Below are positions 22,201 through 34,700 of a stretch of DNA of 64,000 nt, piece by piece (position 1 is the first letter of the stretch; the number at the start of each line of letters is the position of its first letter). Source of the DNA: Rhizophagus irregularis (taxonomy: Eukaryota > Glomeromycota > Glomeromycetes > Glomerales > Glomeraceae); the NCBI RefSeq assembly GCF_026210795.1, contig NC_089455.1, positions 2,976,001-3,040,000 on the forward strand, read 5' to 3'. Below the pieces are notes generated by a model, which saw only the letters and a list, made by a program, of their open reading frames with translations, searched no databases and was not told where the DNA came from. Both the position numbers and the translations under genes were made by a program.

Positions 22201-22766
22201 TCGTATAATTTTGTAATTTAATGTTAATTGTAAGCATAAAATAATTCATTCAAATTTTCGATATTTTACGTTCCTACTAAAGATTTACGTGTATCTGAAT
22301 AAATTTAGTACTATAATTTTTTTTAGTTTCATAAGTCACAATAATATTTTAAATTAATAGCTTCCTACTTTTTACATTATCGTTATCCCATTACATTAAA
22401 AGTCGCGTTACCATTTCAAGAGAGAGGAAAGGATCGTAAGTATCGTAATCAAAAAAACATTTCAAAGGAAAACTGACTCATTCTAGCGTATTTAAGTTAA
22501 AAACAACACAATATGACAATATTAATAACTCTGCTTTGAATTATTATATAATAAAGATCTTTTTTTAATTCATGAAAATAATAATTATTCTTTTCAAATT
22601 AGGATTCAATATAATATTTTTTTTTCTTATCTTTTTTTTTTCAAATAAAAAAATACATTGAAATTTCCTAATACCCTATTTATAGTATAAAATTTTAGTG
22701 TATATATATTATATTTATATATCATTTATTCATATTCATTTATTTATAATAATATTGATGATGGAT
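22201..22766. other. Convergent intergenic spacer
   Basis: These are 3' flanks of MIS18 (+) and TCTP (-), very AT-rich, with T-runs at 22618-22640. No gene or RNA is seen. Confidence 0.5.
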
Positions 22767-23671
22767 TTACTATAAAGTAAAAAAGATGAAAAGAAAAAAA
22801 AAATTGTTAGTAACAGATATTTGACATTCAGATTTATATACTTTTTTTTAAAAAAAAAAATGAAATATTAATACATACAACTTTCTCTTCAATTAGACCA
22901 TCTTTAAATAATGTGAAATAAGGTGTTATACCATCTTCACGATAATTCAACAAAGCGATCATGCCTTCTTGTTCAAAATTTTTTCCAGTATAGAACTGAT
23001 AATCTATTTATAAATAATTAAAAATTATTATTACTATTATTATTTAAAAAAAAAAAAAAATTTTTCAATAAACACCTTTATATAAAAAAAAAAAAATTAT
23101 ATATGTATATTACCATTAAAATTGCCTAAGACTTTTTTACTAAAATTAGTAACTTTATCTTGCCATGCTTTCAAATCTACATCCGGATTTTTTTCTTTAA
23201 CCTTTTCGGCTAATTTTTTCACATATTTTTTTAGATAAGTTTGATAAGCTTTCTTATCAAAAGAAATTTCTTGAAGATTAAATGCGTTAACTACATTATT
23301 AACTTGTTCAGATCCTTCTTCAAGTGTTTCCTCAGCTTCCTCAGCTGAAGGATTTGCTCCAATATCAATATCAACTCCTTTTTTAACCGTTACAAGCTAT
23401 TTAAGAAAAAAAAAAACATACATAATTTGATCAAATATGCATATATATATTAAAGGGATAAAAAAACCTGTAGTTACCTGACAGTCAATTTCATAAACGA
23501 CATCGTCAACCAATTTCATAGGGTAAGCATCAGAACAGAATTCTTCTTCTAAATAAATAAAAAAAAAAATCGATTTTTTTTGAATGAAATCTTACTTTTA
23601 GTTGAATATAACAACAAAAAAAAAAAGAAAAATTTTATACCGGGATGAAAAACATCTTTATAGATAATCAT
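22767..23671 (-). CDS. TMA19: Translationally controlled tumour protein (TCTP/Tma19), with a stop-only last coding exon
   Basis: TCTP is an abundant, ribosome-associated, Mss4-like fold protein. The reverse strand starts [11 protein letters not shown] (23671), then [80 protein letters not shown] and [20 protein letters not shown]. It ends DGLIEEKV at 22879, the normal TCTP end. A GTATGT donor follows directly (22878-22873). A TTACTAAC branch point, a long pyrimidine tract and a TTTATAG acceptor (22770-22771) place TAA at 22767-22769. Reading through the intron instead would add more than 25 odd residues. Three other short introns interrupt the gene. Promoter-side sequence (23672-24146) is poly-A/poly-T rich. 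Confidence 0.93.
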
Positions 23672-24146
23672 TTTTAAAATATTTTTTTACTTAAAAATGC
23701 GAATGATTTAGTAAAAAAAAAAAATTTTTTAAAAAAAAGTTTTCCCAACAAAAAAGTTTGGTTAAAAAAAAAAAAATTTTTTTTTTTGCTTTATTATATT
23801 GTCGGACAATAAAAAAAAAAAAAATTGACCAAACATAATTTTCCTTTATCAGGTATTAATTTTCATTTTTTTTTACCAGCATCATTTAGTACGGCTGAAA
23901 TCATTTAATATTAGATCTTCCAGAACATTCAAATATAAATCCGATTACTTTATTTATATTAGCAAATTTTTTTTTTTTTGGAATACAAGATAATATATAT
24001 ATACATATATATATTTTTTTTTTAGATTACAAAATTAATTTTTCCCCCTAAAAAAAAATAAATAAATAAAAAATAAAAATTATAAAACTAACAGGGGTTC
24101 TATATAAATCCCCAACGAAAATATAATTTATCTAATAAAAAACCAA
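23672..24146. other. AT-rich TCTP upstream / FKBP downstream spacer
   Basis: The spacer has repeated A and T homopolymers of 9-15 nt (23710-24060), typical of strong fungal promoters, and should hold the TCTP promoter and FKBP 3' UTR. No gene is seen. Confidence 0.5.
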
Positions 24147-25004
24147 TTAAAGCTCATATCTATTCTTTCCGATTGCAACCAACTCAACATCGAATACAAG
24201 AGCGGCATCCGCTGTTTTTTTTTCAATATAAAAAAAAAAATTAATCAAGTTATAAAATAAAAAGATTTTTCAAATGTTTTAGCATATAATTACCAGGAAT
24301 GAGTGGTGGGCTGCCTCTTGGACCATAGGCCAAATCGGAAGGAATAATTATTCTACGTTTTTCTCCAATGCACATTCTTTAAAGTTTAAATAAGTAATTA
24401 AATACGTAATCAAAAAATATTATGATATAAATCATGATGATAAATAATAATTATGAGACTTACCCGACTAAACCTTGATCCCAACCTATTTTTTAACATA
24501 CATAAGGGTTAGTTTAATAATAACGGACGATTTTTAAAGCATGTTAGATTATAATTCATAACAAACCTTTAATAACATGTCCAGCACCCAAGGTAAATGT
24601 GAAAGGTGTACCGCGAGGTAAGCTAGAATCAAATTCTTTACCATCTTCGAATAAAGTTCCTGTGTAGTGAACGGATAAGGAATCTCTGTAAATATATAAA
24701 GAATTCAATTAGGGTTCTGATAAACGATATATTTTGAAATAAAGTTACATTAGTATAAAATTTACCCATTCTTAGATCTCTTACGACAAATTCCGTCGGA
24801 AATACGATTCTTAATGCCTAATTCATTAACAAACAATTTATAAACACACAAAAATATGCAACATTTTAAAATATAAAAATACAAAAATAAAAGTAACTTA
24901 CCAACTTGCAAAGTTTTTGGAGGTTCTTTAGCATCAACGAAATAACATGTCAAACAAACAATAGCTATGAAAAACAAGATTATTATATTTTGTCTCATTT
25001 TCAT
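24147..25004 (-). CDS. FPR2: FKBP-type peptidyl-prolyl isomerase, ER type (FKBP2/FKBP13-like)
   Basis: This prolyl cis-trans isomerase starts [20 protein letters not shown], then YFVDA, a clear signal peptide, followed by [14 protein letters not shown]. The FKBP domain has [60 protein letters not shown] and [20 protein letters not shown]. The FK506-pocket residues (Tyr, Asp, Phe, Val-Ile, Trp, Tyr) are present. The C-terminus is GKNRYEL, an HDEL-like ER retrieval tail comparable to the RTEL of human FKBP2. Short introns split the domain. The stop is at 24147-24149. An in-frame second Met (MRQN) lies two codons downstream of the first. Confidence 0.92.
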
Positions 25005-26932
25005 ATTTTTTTTTTTTTTTAGAAAAATATTTAACTTTTGTTCCTTATTACAAAAATTTAAATTTTTTTTTTCCTTTTTTTTAAAAAAAAGAAATTTTTC
25101 AAGCGTTAAAAAAGAAAAATCTCACTCGAAAAGATCGTAATAATAAAAGGAGAATTATACGTTGTCAAAAAATGATTGGCGAAATAAATTTAATAAATTT
25201 TAAGTTTTTCAAGGGGCACCACGTATAAATTATTGTTTCATATTTCGTAAAATGCGGGTTTCAGTCTAGTTTAGAAGATTTTACCAAGATTAGCTTAAGT
25301 AAAGATTACGTGCGTTTTTTTTTAATGCAAAGTAATTTACTTTTAGTGGTTCAAAAATTTTTACTTACTTACTTTTTTGAAGATTAATGATGATCTTTGT
25401 AATTTTTTTTCCCTCTCATTATCACAAACAATATATATTTAGTAATAGAAAATCTTTTATTATTGATTAACGTTTGTCATATAATGTTATAAATGTTCAA
25501 AATCAAGTTTTTCATCCAATTAAAATCTTACATATTTGATAATAATCGTGGTAATAATGGACTTGGAGCTATGAAAAGCCCAAATGAATACATCAAATTA
25601 ATTCAATTTAGAAATAACTGTTTATTTTTAAAAGTTCGGAAAATTAGAATCAAGTTTCAAAAAAAAAAACTTACGGATCAATGATTCAATGTTGCATATA
25701 TAATGTATATATGGTAAATATAATAAATACTATACAATACAAAAAAAAAAAAATTAAAATTTTCGGAAAATTTATATCCGTTTAAAATTTTTTCCATTAT
25801 TATTATTATTTGACGCGATAACAGATATCAGATATAGTAATAATAAAAGTTTTAATGATTATTTGTTGAAATTTTTGACATCAAATAAAAATAATTCATC
25901 ATTATCGTATTTGTTATTATTCATATAAGTATTATTAATTAAGCATTCTTGAAAGAAAAATGAAAAAACAAATAACTAAACAAAAAAGAAATTTATAATG
26001 AGAAAATTTTTTATATCACAAAATAAAATTGGTGTAAATCATGCATATATTTCTTTTTTCAGCCTCTACTACTCAAAATTTTTTATCGTCGAATAAATAT
26101 TATCTAAAGTTGTTTGTTTATCATCGGCTATACGATTTTTTGTTTATTGCAATTACGGGTAATATGTAGTGTTACTAATGTATGACTTTTAAATGAATAG
26201 AACTAAACAAAAAGTTTTCTAGATTTTCGGGGTTGATTTAATGACGGAATATATATAAAGACAATAAAGAAGATATATTTATGCATTACCTGTACATTAC
26301 ACCCTTATAGCTGGTAGATACCTATCGATTAAGGTACAATATATAAATAATCAATAAACAAAAAATTAAATTAGGAAAAAGATTTTCAAAGACTAATATC
26401 GCGTGGAAATTTACCGATTATCCAAGAAAGGAATTAATGACTAATAAAGGAAATTTTAATTAATTGGTTTATAACTTGTATTTGATTTTTTTGTCTTTTC
26501 GCAAAAAAATTAATTATCGGAGCGAAATAAAAATTTCGGAACAAAAAAAAATATGTCAAGTCGATTAATTTTCAGGATAGTTAATTTTCTTCACAATGCG
26601 GGAATACACAAAAACCCTTGAATCTTTTACTGTTCATCTCTTGGCAACACCGAACACTACATAAATGTTATATACACAAATATATGCAATATTTTTTTTC
26701 TTTTAAATAAGATTACTGTTGATATTGAACGAACTTAACTTTCTTTTTTTTTTCCGAATTTTTTTTATATATATAAAAAAAAACTATTTTTTTTTTTTAA
26801 AAAAAAAACTTTTATCCAAATCATTCTTTCTTATTTTCAAATTGATAATGCTCTATATTAAATAATAATATAAATAAAATATTACCATAGAAATAACAAA
26901 TATTTATTAATTGTTTTTTTTTTGTTTTAAGA
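25005..26932. other. Gene-free AT-rich stretch, 1.9 kb
   Basis: Divergent upstream regions of the FKBP and the Cys-rich membrane protein genes. I find no supported coding region; the open frame at 25493-25684 has no recognisable features. Long A/T homopolymers occur at 25004-25100 and 26685-26815. Confidence 0.5.
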
Positions 26933-28713
26933 ATGATAATGAAAATTAAAATATTAATATTTTTAATAATTTCAATATCCTCAATATTCAAAACTAGTAA
27001 AGCACAACGTAAGTATTAAAATCTTATTTTGCTTAATTTAAAATATATTTTTTTCACCTTTTTTTTTTTTTTTTTTTAATAAATAGCAAGTATAATAGAT
27101 GCAACATTAAAAGAAAATTGGTGTAAATCTACAATTGAAGTATGTGAATCAATATGTAGAAGTAGAAATACAGTACCAGCAGTAGATCAATGTACAGGAT
27201 TAAATTTACTAGAAAATTGTTTATGCACAGATGGTTACGCTCCAACATTAACTAATTATGAAAATACGGTATCATACTACTTATGTGAATATAATAGACC
27301 ATCTGGTCCTTGCGTAAATTCTTGTTTCTTGGGTACTCCAGATTGCATAAAATTAAATAATAATAAATCACCCAGTAATATTGGTAATACAAAAACAGCT
27401 ACTAATGGAGGTCCTAATAATACCGGAGGTCCCGCTAAAGGTCCAATTGCTGGGGGCCCCGCTAAAGGTCCAGGTGGTGCTCCACCAGGTGGTGCTCCAG
27501 GTGATGCCCCAGGTGGTGCTCCACCAGGTGGTGCTCCGGGTGGTGCTCCAGGTGGTGCTCCAGGTGCTGCTCCACCAGGTGGTGCTCCAGGTGGTGCTCC
27601 AGGTGCTGCTCCAGGTGCTGCTCCAGGTGCTGCTCCAGGTGCTGCTCCACCAGGTGGTGCTCCAGGTGGTGCTCCAGGTGCTGCTCCACCAGGTGGTGCT
27701 CCAGGTGCTGCTCCAGGTGCTGCTCCACCGGGTGGTGGTGCTACTCCACCTGCTGGACCAGGTAAAGTTCCAGGTGGTAAGGTACCTGGTCCTCCCGCTG
27801 GAGAACCGGGTGGTAAGGTACCGTCTAATGAACCAACAGCGCCACTTCCACCTGGTGATGGTAAAATACCGAGTACTTCATCAGGTAAGTAAATCTTAAT
27901 CTAAACCTTTTTTTTGTTGATTTCGTATACGCATGTATATTTACTTTTTTTTCCTTCTTCAATTCGTTAGGTAATCCTTCATCTGGTACAGATAATCCTA
28001 ATAATCCCAATAATCCCTCAGGAAAAATACCTAATGAAGATCAAAATTCAAATAATAAAAATGTTACAATAGCGATTGGAGTAAGCGCAACATTATCATC
28101 AATGATAATAGCAATAATATTAGTAATATGGTTTAGACGTAAACGTAATAAAACACAATCAGGAGGACATTTCTTTGATACTATAACAAGAAATATTGGA
28201 AATGCTTTTAGTAGTAATGGTGGTAATTCAACATCATCGGAAGAAAAAAGAATATCAGTATTAAAATCTGGATTAATTAAAGGCAATAATTCTAAAACTA
28301 ATAGTAGTGGTAATTATTCAACGGAATCATCAAATTTAGCAGTAAGAGAACCTAGTAATAATGAAGTTATTGATTTTGATAATAGAAGAACTAGTGGTGG
28401 TATTTTTATTACTAAAACTCATTCTATTAGTGTACAACATGACAATGATTATTTTGGTACTAGTTCTTTAAGTAATCTAAGTTCCGCCAATAGTTTTGTT
28501 TCAATGGATAATACAACAAAATCTCGTAATAGAAGTAGTTTTACTTCTAATAATACCAAATCTATTAATAGTGTTGAAAATTTAAATTTTAATTATACTA
28601 CTAATAATATGAATAATAAATATAGTAGTAGCGATAGTGGTTATTTGGCTAATAGTAGTAATTTGAACACTTCTAGTGAAGATGATAATTTTCTCAATAT
28701 AATCACTTTTTAA
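26933..28713 (+). CDS. Secreted-side Cys-rich single-pass membrane protein with Gly-Ala-Pro repeat stalk
   Basis: Three exons (26933-27008, 27087-27884, 27971-28713) encode 538 aa. The N-terminus is a signal peptide (MIMKIKILIFLIISISSIFK). An extracellular domain with about ten cysteines follows (NWCKSTIEVCESICRS, CTGLNLLENCLC, GPCVNSCFLGTPDC). Next is a Pro/Gly/Ala stalk of GGAPGAAP-type repeats (27465-27760) and an Asn/Pro linker. A membrane helix (VTIAIGVSATLSSMIIAIIL) ends in a WFRRKRNK stop-transfer. A Ser/Asn-rich cytoplasmic tail of about 190 residues completes it. The layout resembles fungal cell-wall sensors (WSC/Mid2 style), but the Cys pattern is not a WSC domain I recognise. A cell-surface or wall-sensing role is an inference. 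Confidence 0.82.
27465..27760 (+). repeat. 9-bp coding minisatellite (GGTGCTCCA family)
   Basis: About 30 near-identical 9-mers of the form GGxGCTCCA encode Gly-(Gly/Ala)-(Ala/Pro) triplets. The repeat is the only long GC-rich tract in the window. It stays open in other frames too, which yields spurious ORFs on both strands. Confidence 0.95.
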
Positions 28714-28923
28714 ATATTATTGTATAAATTAAATTAGCATTAACAATATAACACCACACATTATTACCAAAAAAAAAAAAATTTTGAACCTAATTAAATA
28801 ATGATGATATTTAATAATTTATCAAAATAAATAACATTGATAAAAAAATTTTCTTATCTGTGGTTATAATTTTAAACTAAATTTTTGTAATTCCTTCAAT
28901 GCAATTTACTTTCAACAATTCAT

Positions 28924-30379
28924 TTAAATTTTTTTATCCCCTTCGAGTAATTCACTTAAATTTTTTAATAAGATTTCATTTTCTTTAGGAGTTCCAACGG
29001 TAATTCTTAAACATCCTTCACAACCAATTTCATTTCCTCTATATCTAACTACTATACCATGATTTTCTGCTAATTCTTTATAAATTTGATGAGCTCTATC
29101 ATTACTAACTATATTTTGATCATTTTTATCTAATATTTGTACCAATATAAAATTCGCATCATTTCCTCCTAAAATTTTTCCAATACCAGAAATTTTTTTA
29201 ATAGAAGAAATAAGTTTATTATGCTCTGAACGTATTTGTTGTTTAATTGATTTCATTTTTAAAATATTTTGTTGTGATAACGCTGTATATGTTACATGTG
29301 ATGTTAACGCACTTATGTTATATGGTGCTTTTGTGTTATTCATTAATTGAATTATATTTGGATTAGCGATTGATACTCCAAGTCTATAAATAAAAAAATA
29401 TATATGTATGTATATTAAAATATATAAACTTTTTTTTTTAAAAAAAAAAAATCATGAAATTTACTTCCTTTATTTACATTACCTGATACCAGCCAATCCA
29501 AAACTTTTACTTAAAGTTTGCATAATAATGAGATTAGGATATTCTGTAACCCATTTAACTAAACTACCATTTTTATTCTTTTCTTCTTCAACAAAATCAA
29601 TATAAGCTTCATCTATAACTACTACTCCATTATAATTTTCATCTTCTAATAAAATCTTAATTGATTCATGTGATAATGCTGTACCTGTCGGATTTCCTGG
29701 TGAACATAAAAAAATTATTTTTATATTCTTTTGTTCTTTTATAACGTTTAATATCTTTTTGTTTTTTTTTAAAATAATAATAATAATAATAATAATTTAA
29801 TTAATTTAATTAATAGATATAAATAAAATGAAAACTTTTAATTATTCACTTAAAAAACCACAAATATATATATATATATATATATATTATTACCTCATCA
29901 GTTTTTAATTGAAATTTTCCATCTTCAACATCAAGATTAACTTTAATAATATTAACATCATTAATATTTGCACAAACAGAATACATTCCATAAGTTGGTG
30001 GTGTAATTAAAATTTTGTCTTTTCCAGGTATACAAAATATTCTTATAATTAAATCAATACATTCATCTGATCCTACTCCTAAAAAAAAATAATCTATATT
30101 AGGTACTTTTCTAAATTCTACTAATCTTTCTTTAATATTAACTTGATTTGGATCAGGATATCTATTAAGATTTTCTATTCCTAATGTTAATGTTTCCCCA
30201 TTTTCTTTAAATAATTTATCATCATTTTTAGGTAATATAACTCCAAACGAATTTTCATTTGCATCTAATAGTATTCCTGATGAATAATCATCTCGGGCAC
30301 ATCTATACGGCTTAAGTGTTAATATGTTTGGTCGAACTATCGATTCCAATGAAAACGTTTTTTTATTATTAATAGACAT
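28924..30379 (-). CDS. HIS5: Histidinol-phosphate aminotransferase
   Basis: This PLP enzyme converts imidazole-acetol phosphate to histidinol phosphate in histidine synthesis. The chosen start is MSINNKKTFSLESIVRPNIL (30379); an upstream in-frame ATG at 30403 would add eight residues from a Lys/Phe-rich leader. Class I/II aminotransferase motifs occur in order: LDANENSFG, LNRYPDP, YFFLGVGSDECIDLIIR, ITPPTYGMYSV, IIFLCSPGNPTGTALS, VVIDEAYIDF and TLSKSFGLAGIRLGVSIANP, which carries the PLP lysine. The end is CLRITVGTPKENEILLKNL then SELLEGDKKI (stop 28924-28926). Introns lie near 29396-29486 and 29760-29890; the latter contains (TAA)n and (TA)n runs. It is divergent from TIM54. Confidence 0.95.
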
Positions 30380-30642
30380 TTTGTTTTTTTTTAAAAAAAA
30401 CAAAAAAAAAAATGAAATAACAGACTATTTTATAATTTTATCTCGTTACACGAGATTTGTATGATCATAAAGATCTTCATTTTGTTTACCAATAAAAGAA
30501 TTTGGCGCGCAAAAAATTGTGGCTCAATAATCCCTTATTTAAAAAAAACCGTGATCTACGAAATAGATTATCTCTTATCATTAAAAATATATAATTTTTT
30601 TTTTTTAAAAAAAAAGAAAAGAAAAAAATTTTTTTTTTAGGC
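30380..30642. promoter_or_regulatory. Bidirectional promoter region (HIS5 / TIM54)
   Basis: This 263-bp spacer lies between divergent start codons, with long T and A homopolymers on both sides. Promoter role inferred from position; no named motif is visible. Confidence 0.5.
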
Positions 30643-31682
30643 ATGGCATCAAAATATATATCATCATTAAAATTACCCTCAAAAAAAGTACTAATATTTT
30701 TTGGTTCATGCACTGGTATATCATTATTAATATATCGTGACAATAGATTATCAAAAGAAGCTAAAATATCTTTAGTGAACAAAGTTTCTCATTTGGCTTC
30801 AGAGCCTTTAAGTGCACACGAATTACCTAGAAAAGTAACTGTTTATTTGGCCCCTCCTTTAGGTGATGGTGTATATAAAACTAAAATTCACTTTCGTGAG
30901 TACGTATTGGTATGTATGAATTGTAATAATCACGTTAAACATTTCTTCAAATAATAAAATTTATATCAAAATTAATTTTAACTTAGCCAGTGCTTAATGC
31001 TGCTGCTCTGGAGTATGATATTGTTGAAGGTACAAAACCAGGTCAACTTCGTTCAAAAGTGCGTGAAGCAATAAGAGAAAAACGTAAACAAGAGTTATCC
31101 CCGTCTTCATCACAATCATCTTTATCATCTACTGCAGATTCTGATCAACCTTTTAAAACTATAACTCCTTCAAAACCAATTGATGGTGGTACTATAGTAA
31201 TAGGTAGAATTAGTTGGATTGAATATTTACAAGGGCTTAATGAAGGTTGTATCGCTTCTTTAGAAGATCCCCCTTCTAAACAAACAAAATCTGATTTAAA
31301 TTCTGAACAAGCTGATCAACAATCAGACAAATCAGACACTAGTCAAGATAAAAATAATAGCAATGAAGAATCGGAACCAGAATTTATTATTAGCGAAAAG
31401 GATTTTTCAGTACCCGAACTGGATTCGATAGGTTATATCCATTTCTATAATAGAATTGGTTGGAAAAATTTTCCTTTGAGACTTTATTATGCTTTAAATT
31501 CTTATAAAGAATTTGATTTGGCTGGTGAAGATGCTGTTAAAGTAGCTCTTGGTAATACAAGACAATTCAAAAAAGATGATCTAAATCTTGGCAAAGATGA
31601 AGAAAATTTTTTTAAAGGAACTTTAAATGAACCAACAACAATAGACGAAAGAATTATTGCAAAACTGTCAATGTACACCTAA
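30643..31682 (+). CDS. TIM54: Mitochondrial import inner membrane translocase subunit Tim54
   Basis: Tim54 is a subunit of the TIM22 carrier translocase. Two exons (30643-30909 and 30987-31682) encode 320 aa. The N-terminal region reads LKLPSKKVLIFFGSCTGISL then LIYRDNRLSKEAK, with a single membrane span, and continues LPRKVTVYLAPPLGDG, HFREYVLPVLNAAALEYDIV and EGTKPGQLRSKVREAIREKR. This is the family signature. A Ser/Asp-rich linker (about 31085-31390) precedes a C-terminal part GYIHFYNRIGWKNFPLRLYY and TIDERIIAKLSMYT. The intron is 77 nt with a GTATGT donor. The protein is shorter than yeast Tim54, mainly in the linker. No frame damage is seen. Confidence 0.92.
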
Positions 31683-31758
31683 TAAAATTAATTTACGGTG
31701 AAATTTTATTTTTATTTTTTATTTGAAATTTTATTTAAACAAGTTAACTGCATAAACG

Positions 31759-34700
31759 TTATTCCTTGTTGTTATACTGGTTCTGAAACAATTCCGCAAC
31801 CTAATAAACATACGAAATCAATAAGTTAATATTAAAAGGAAATTCTACCTATTTACTTAAAAATTCAACAAATAATATTTATTACCTGTTCACTAGTGGT
31901 TGCGTCTTCTGGTTTTTTGTCTTCACGTATTCTAATGAAACGAGGAAACCGTAATGACACTCCTTTAGACGCTTCAGAAATCTACAAAAATTATACATTT
32001 CATGTTTTAATGATTAGATAATAGATTCATAAATTTTCTCGAATAAATATCATAATTACCTGTCCTATAGCTGCCTTATATATTGGAGAGATGCTAAGAT
32101 CTGCTGCCTTAACTTCCCAAACTTGACAAGGTTCAAACCAAACATCAGGTTTAGTTCCCTTGTCATAATTGAAATAACTTTTAGGTTCGGACGTTTCCTT
32201 TTCTTTTAGGTAATTAAAATGCGTCTCTAGATCGGAATCAGAAAATCCGGTACCAATCTTACAGATAGTCTGGTATTCTTCATGCTCTGGATCATAACAA
32301 GCGAGAAGAAATGCGCCATATACATTCGTACGTTTTCCGCGCCCGTAAAATGCACCCACTACAACCAAATCTAACGAATCTCCTACGCCGCTAAGATAGT
32401 CTTTTTTTAACTAAAAGAACATAACAACATGTGAGATAAAAAAGATACTTTCTCTTCTTTAAATATATCAGATAAGAAAGTTCACCTTTAACCAATTTCT
32501 TGACCTCTTCGAGGGTTCGTAAGTTGACTCTAGACCATCAAGTATTTTCACCATTAACCCTTCACAATTAGCTTTAATACTTTCATCTAAGTAAGATTGG
32601 ATTTCCTCTATATTTGTAGCATTTATATTTTGTACAAAGGAAAATTCATCCTCAATTTCTTGAAAAGAATCATTCATAAGTTTACGTCTTTCTTCAAGAG
32701 ATTTCTTGAGAAGAGACTACATACAAATAAAATTGTTAATTATTTCTATACATTTAAGCTGTAACTAAAAACAATTTAAATAATTTCCTAACCTCTCCAT
32801 TCAAGTATAATAAGTCAAATGCAAAAAGGCACACTGAAACCTTTATTTCAGCCTCTTTAACATCCTTCCTTTTACGCGTACTTAATACTTGAAAAGGAAG
32901 AAGAATATGCTTTTCTAAATCCCACGCTACAACTTCACAATCAAGCACATATGATTTGGTATTAGTTTTTGCAGCCTATGAAATAATGATAAAAAGAATT
33001 TGAAGATTATTCGTTAAATCAATTAAATTTTAATGATTAATCTTTAATAACTCACCTTTGATATTCTTTCAATTATATCCGGATATTTAACAGTATTGTC
33101 TTCTAAATTACGACTAAAAATCTTGGTTGTCCCATCTTCAAGCCTATGAATCTAAATAGACAAATCACATTTCTGAGATAAGCAGTGAGATACTTTATAG
33201 ATTCTTTAATATTATGATATACCTGCCCACGTTCACCGTCATATTTAAACTCGCAAGTAAACTTATGTCCTTCTACACTGTCAAGTACATCGGTAATACT
33301 TTTTGTTGGGTGAGCCAACATAGGTTTTAGTGGGATACCTTTATAATAATTAATAAATTATTTACGTTGCCGTGAACTCTTTACGGACATTATTAAAGAA
33401 TTTCTTTATTACCAGGTGTCAACTTGCAATGTTCTCTTAAATTTTTAATGCCACCTTTTAACAAAGCGGGAACAATTTTATCATATGATGGAAGTTCACT
33501 ATGAATATAATACAAAATATTAGTATTTATACGAACAAAAATTAAAGAAATTAATAATGATATTAACCTGTATACAGATTTAATAGTTTTTATTGCATTG
33601 TTTAATTCTTCAGTTTTTTTAGCTTTTGCTAGTTTCTCATACTCTATTTATTAAGGGACATAACAATTAATTTTGAATGGCAATGACAATAAAAACAATA
33701 ATAATGACCTTTATCTGTCATAACAAACGCTTGTGCCAAACAAATCAAAACGGTTTGCTCGGCTAGCCCAATACGAAGTTTTCCTTCGAGAGATCTATTT
33801 TAAATATAACATTGTTTTAATTTTGTTACGAACTAATTACGAAAATTTCACGCAAATAAACTACCTAGTCAAGAATTTCGGCTCTTCATCTCTACAAGAT
33901 ATAAGCAAATTTTGTATTTCCTTAATTTTTAAATCTTGCGACTTTGAAAGCATAAAAAAAAAAATGTTATAAATTAAATTATATTATATTATATAAAAAC
34001 AGTGAAAATTAAAATTACACTGTGTCCAGTCAAAGAGGCAATCTTTTTCATTGAATTAAAGACTTTAGGGACCGTTAATAGTTTATCCCGATTCCCAAAC
34101 ATACTCGATATACTCTTCTGACTGTTTTTACTATCCTAAGAATGTAAAAAAATTAAATTAAGTATAGAAAATTATAAATTTATTATCGAACTATTATTAC
34201 AATCTTACCCTAGCGACTTTGCCCAGATCACCCACTTTTGCTAATTCATTTTTAACCTTTTGTGTTGTCCTACCTGTTACTTCAGCAATTGCTTTTATCA
34301 ACAAAGATTCTCCGATGCCCAGTTCCACGTTTTCGTATTCAGGACAAACCTGGTAAAGCAATTGATAAACTATCAGTATGAATTATAAAGCCAGAAAGTA
34401 GGTTTGCTTAATTCTTACCCTATTTAAACAGAGATATAAAGTTTCCAATAAATTTCCTGGACTGAGTTCGATTGTATGTTTGAAAAATGAAGTTAAATAT
34501 TCTTGAATTTCTAGGCGTTTCGTGGTTGATTCGATAGCTTCGAAAGTTTTGCATAATCCTGCATATGGGACACTAAATTAATTGTTAAATATGACCAATA
34601 TATGTATATAATAAACAATTAAACATACTTACGGTTCGCCTTTTTTCCAATCAGCACCAACATCCTTCATGTCCTTTTGGTCAACCCTAAACAATTTTTA

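Noticed and set aside
27381-27899. Overlapping long frames on both strands over the Gly-Ala-Pro repeat (Val/Leu/Gln-rich and His/Leu/Glu-rich)
   Set aside because: They arise from the 9-bp repeat having no stop in several frames. Only the frame with signal peptide, cysteines and membrane span is supported by flanking exons.
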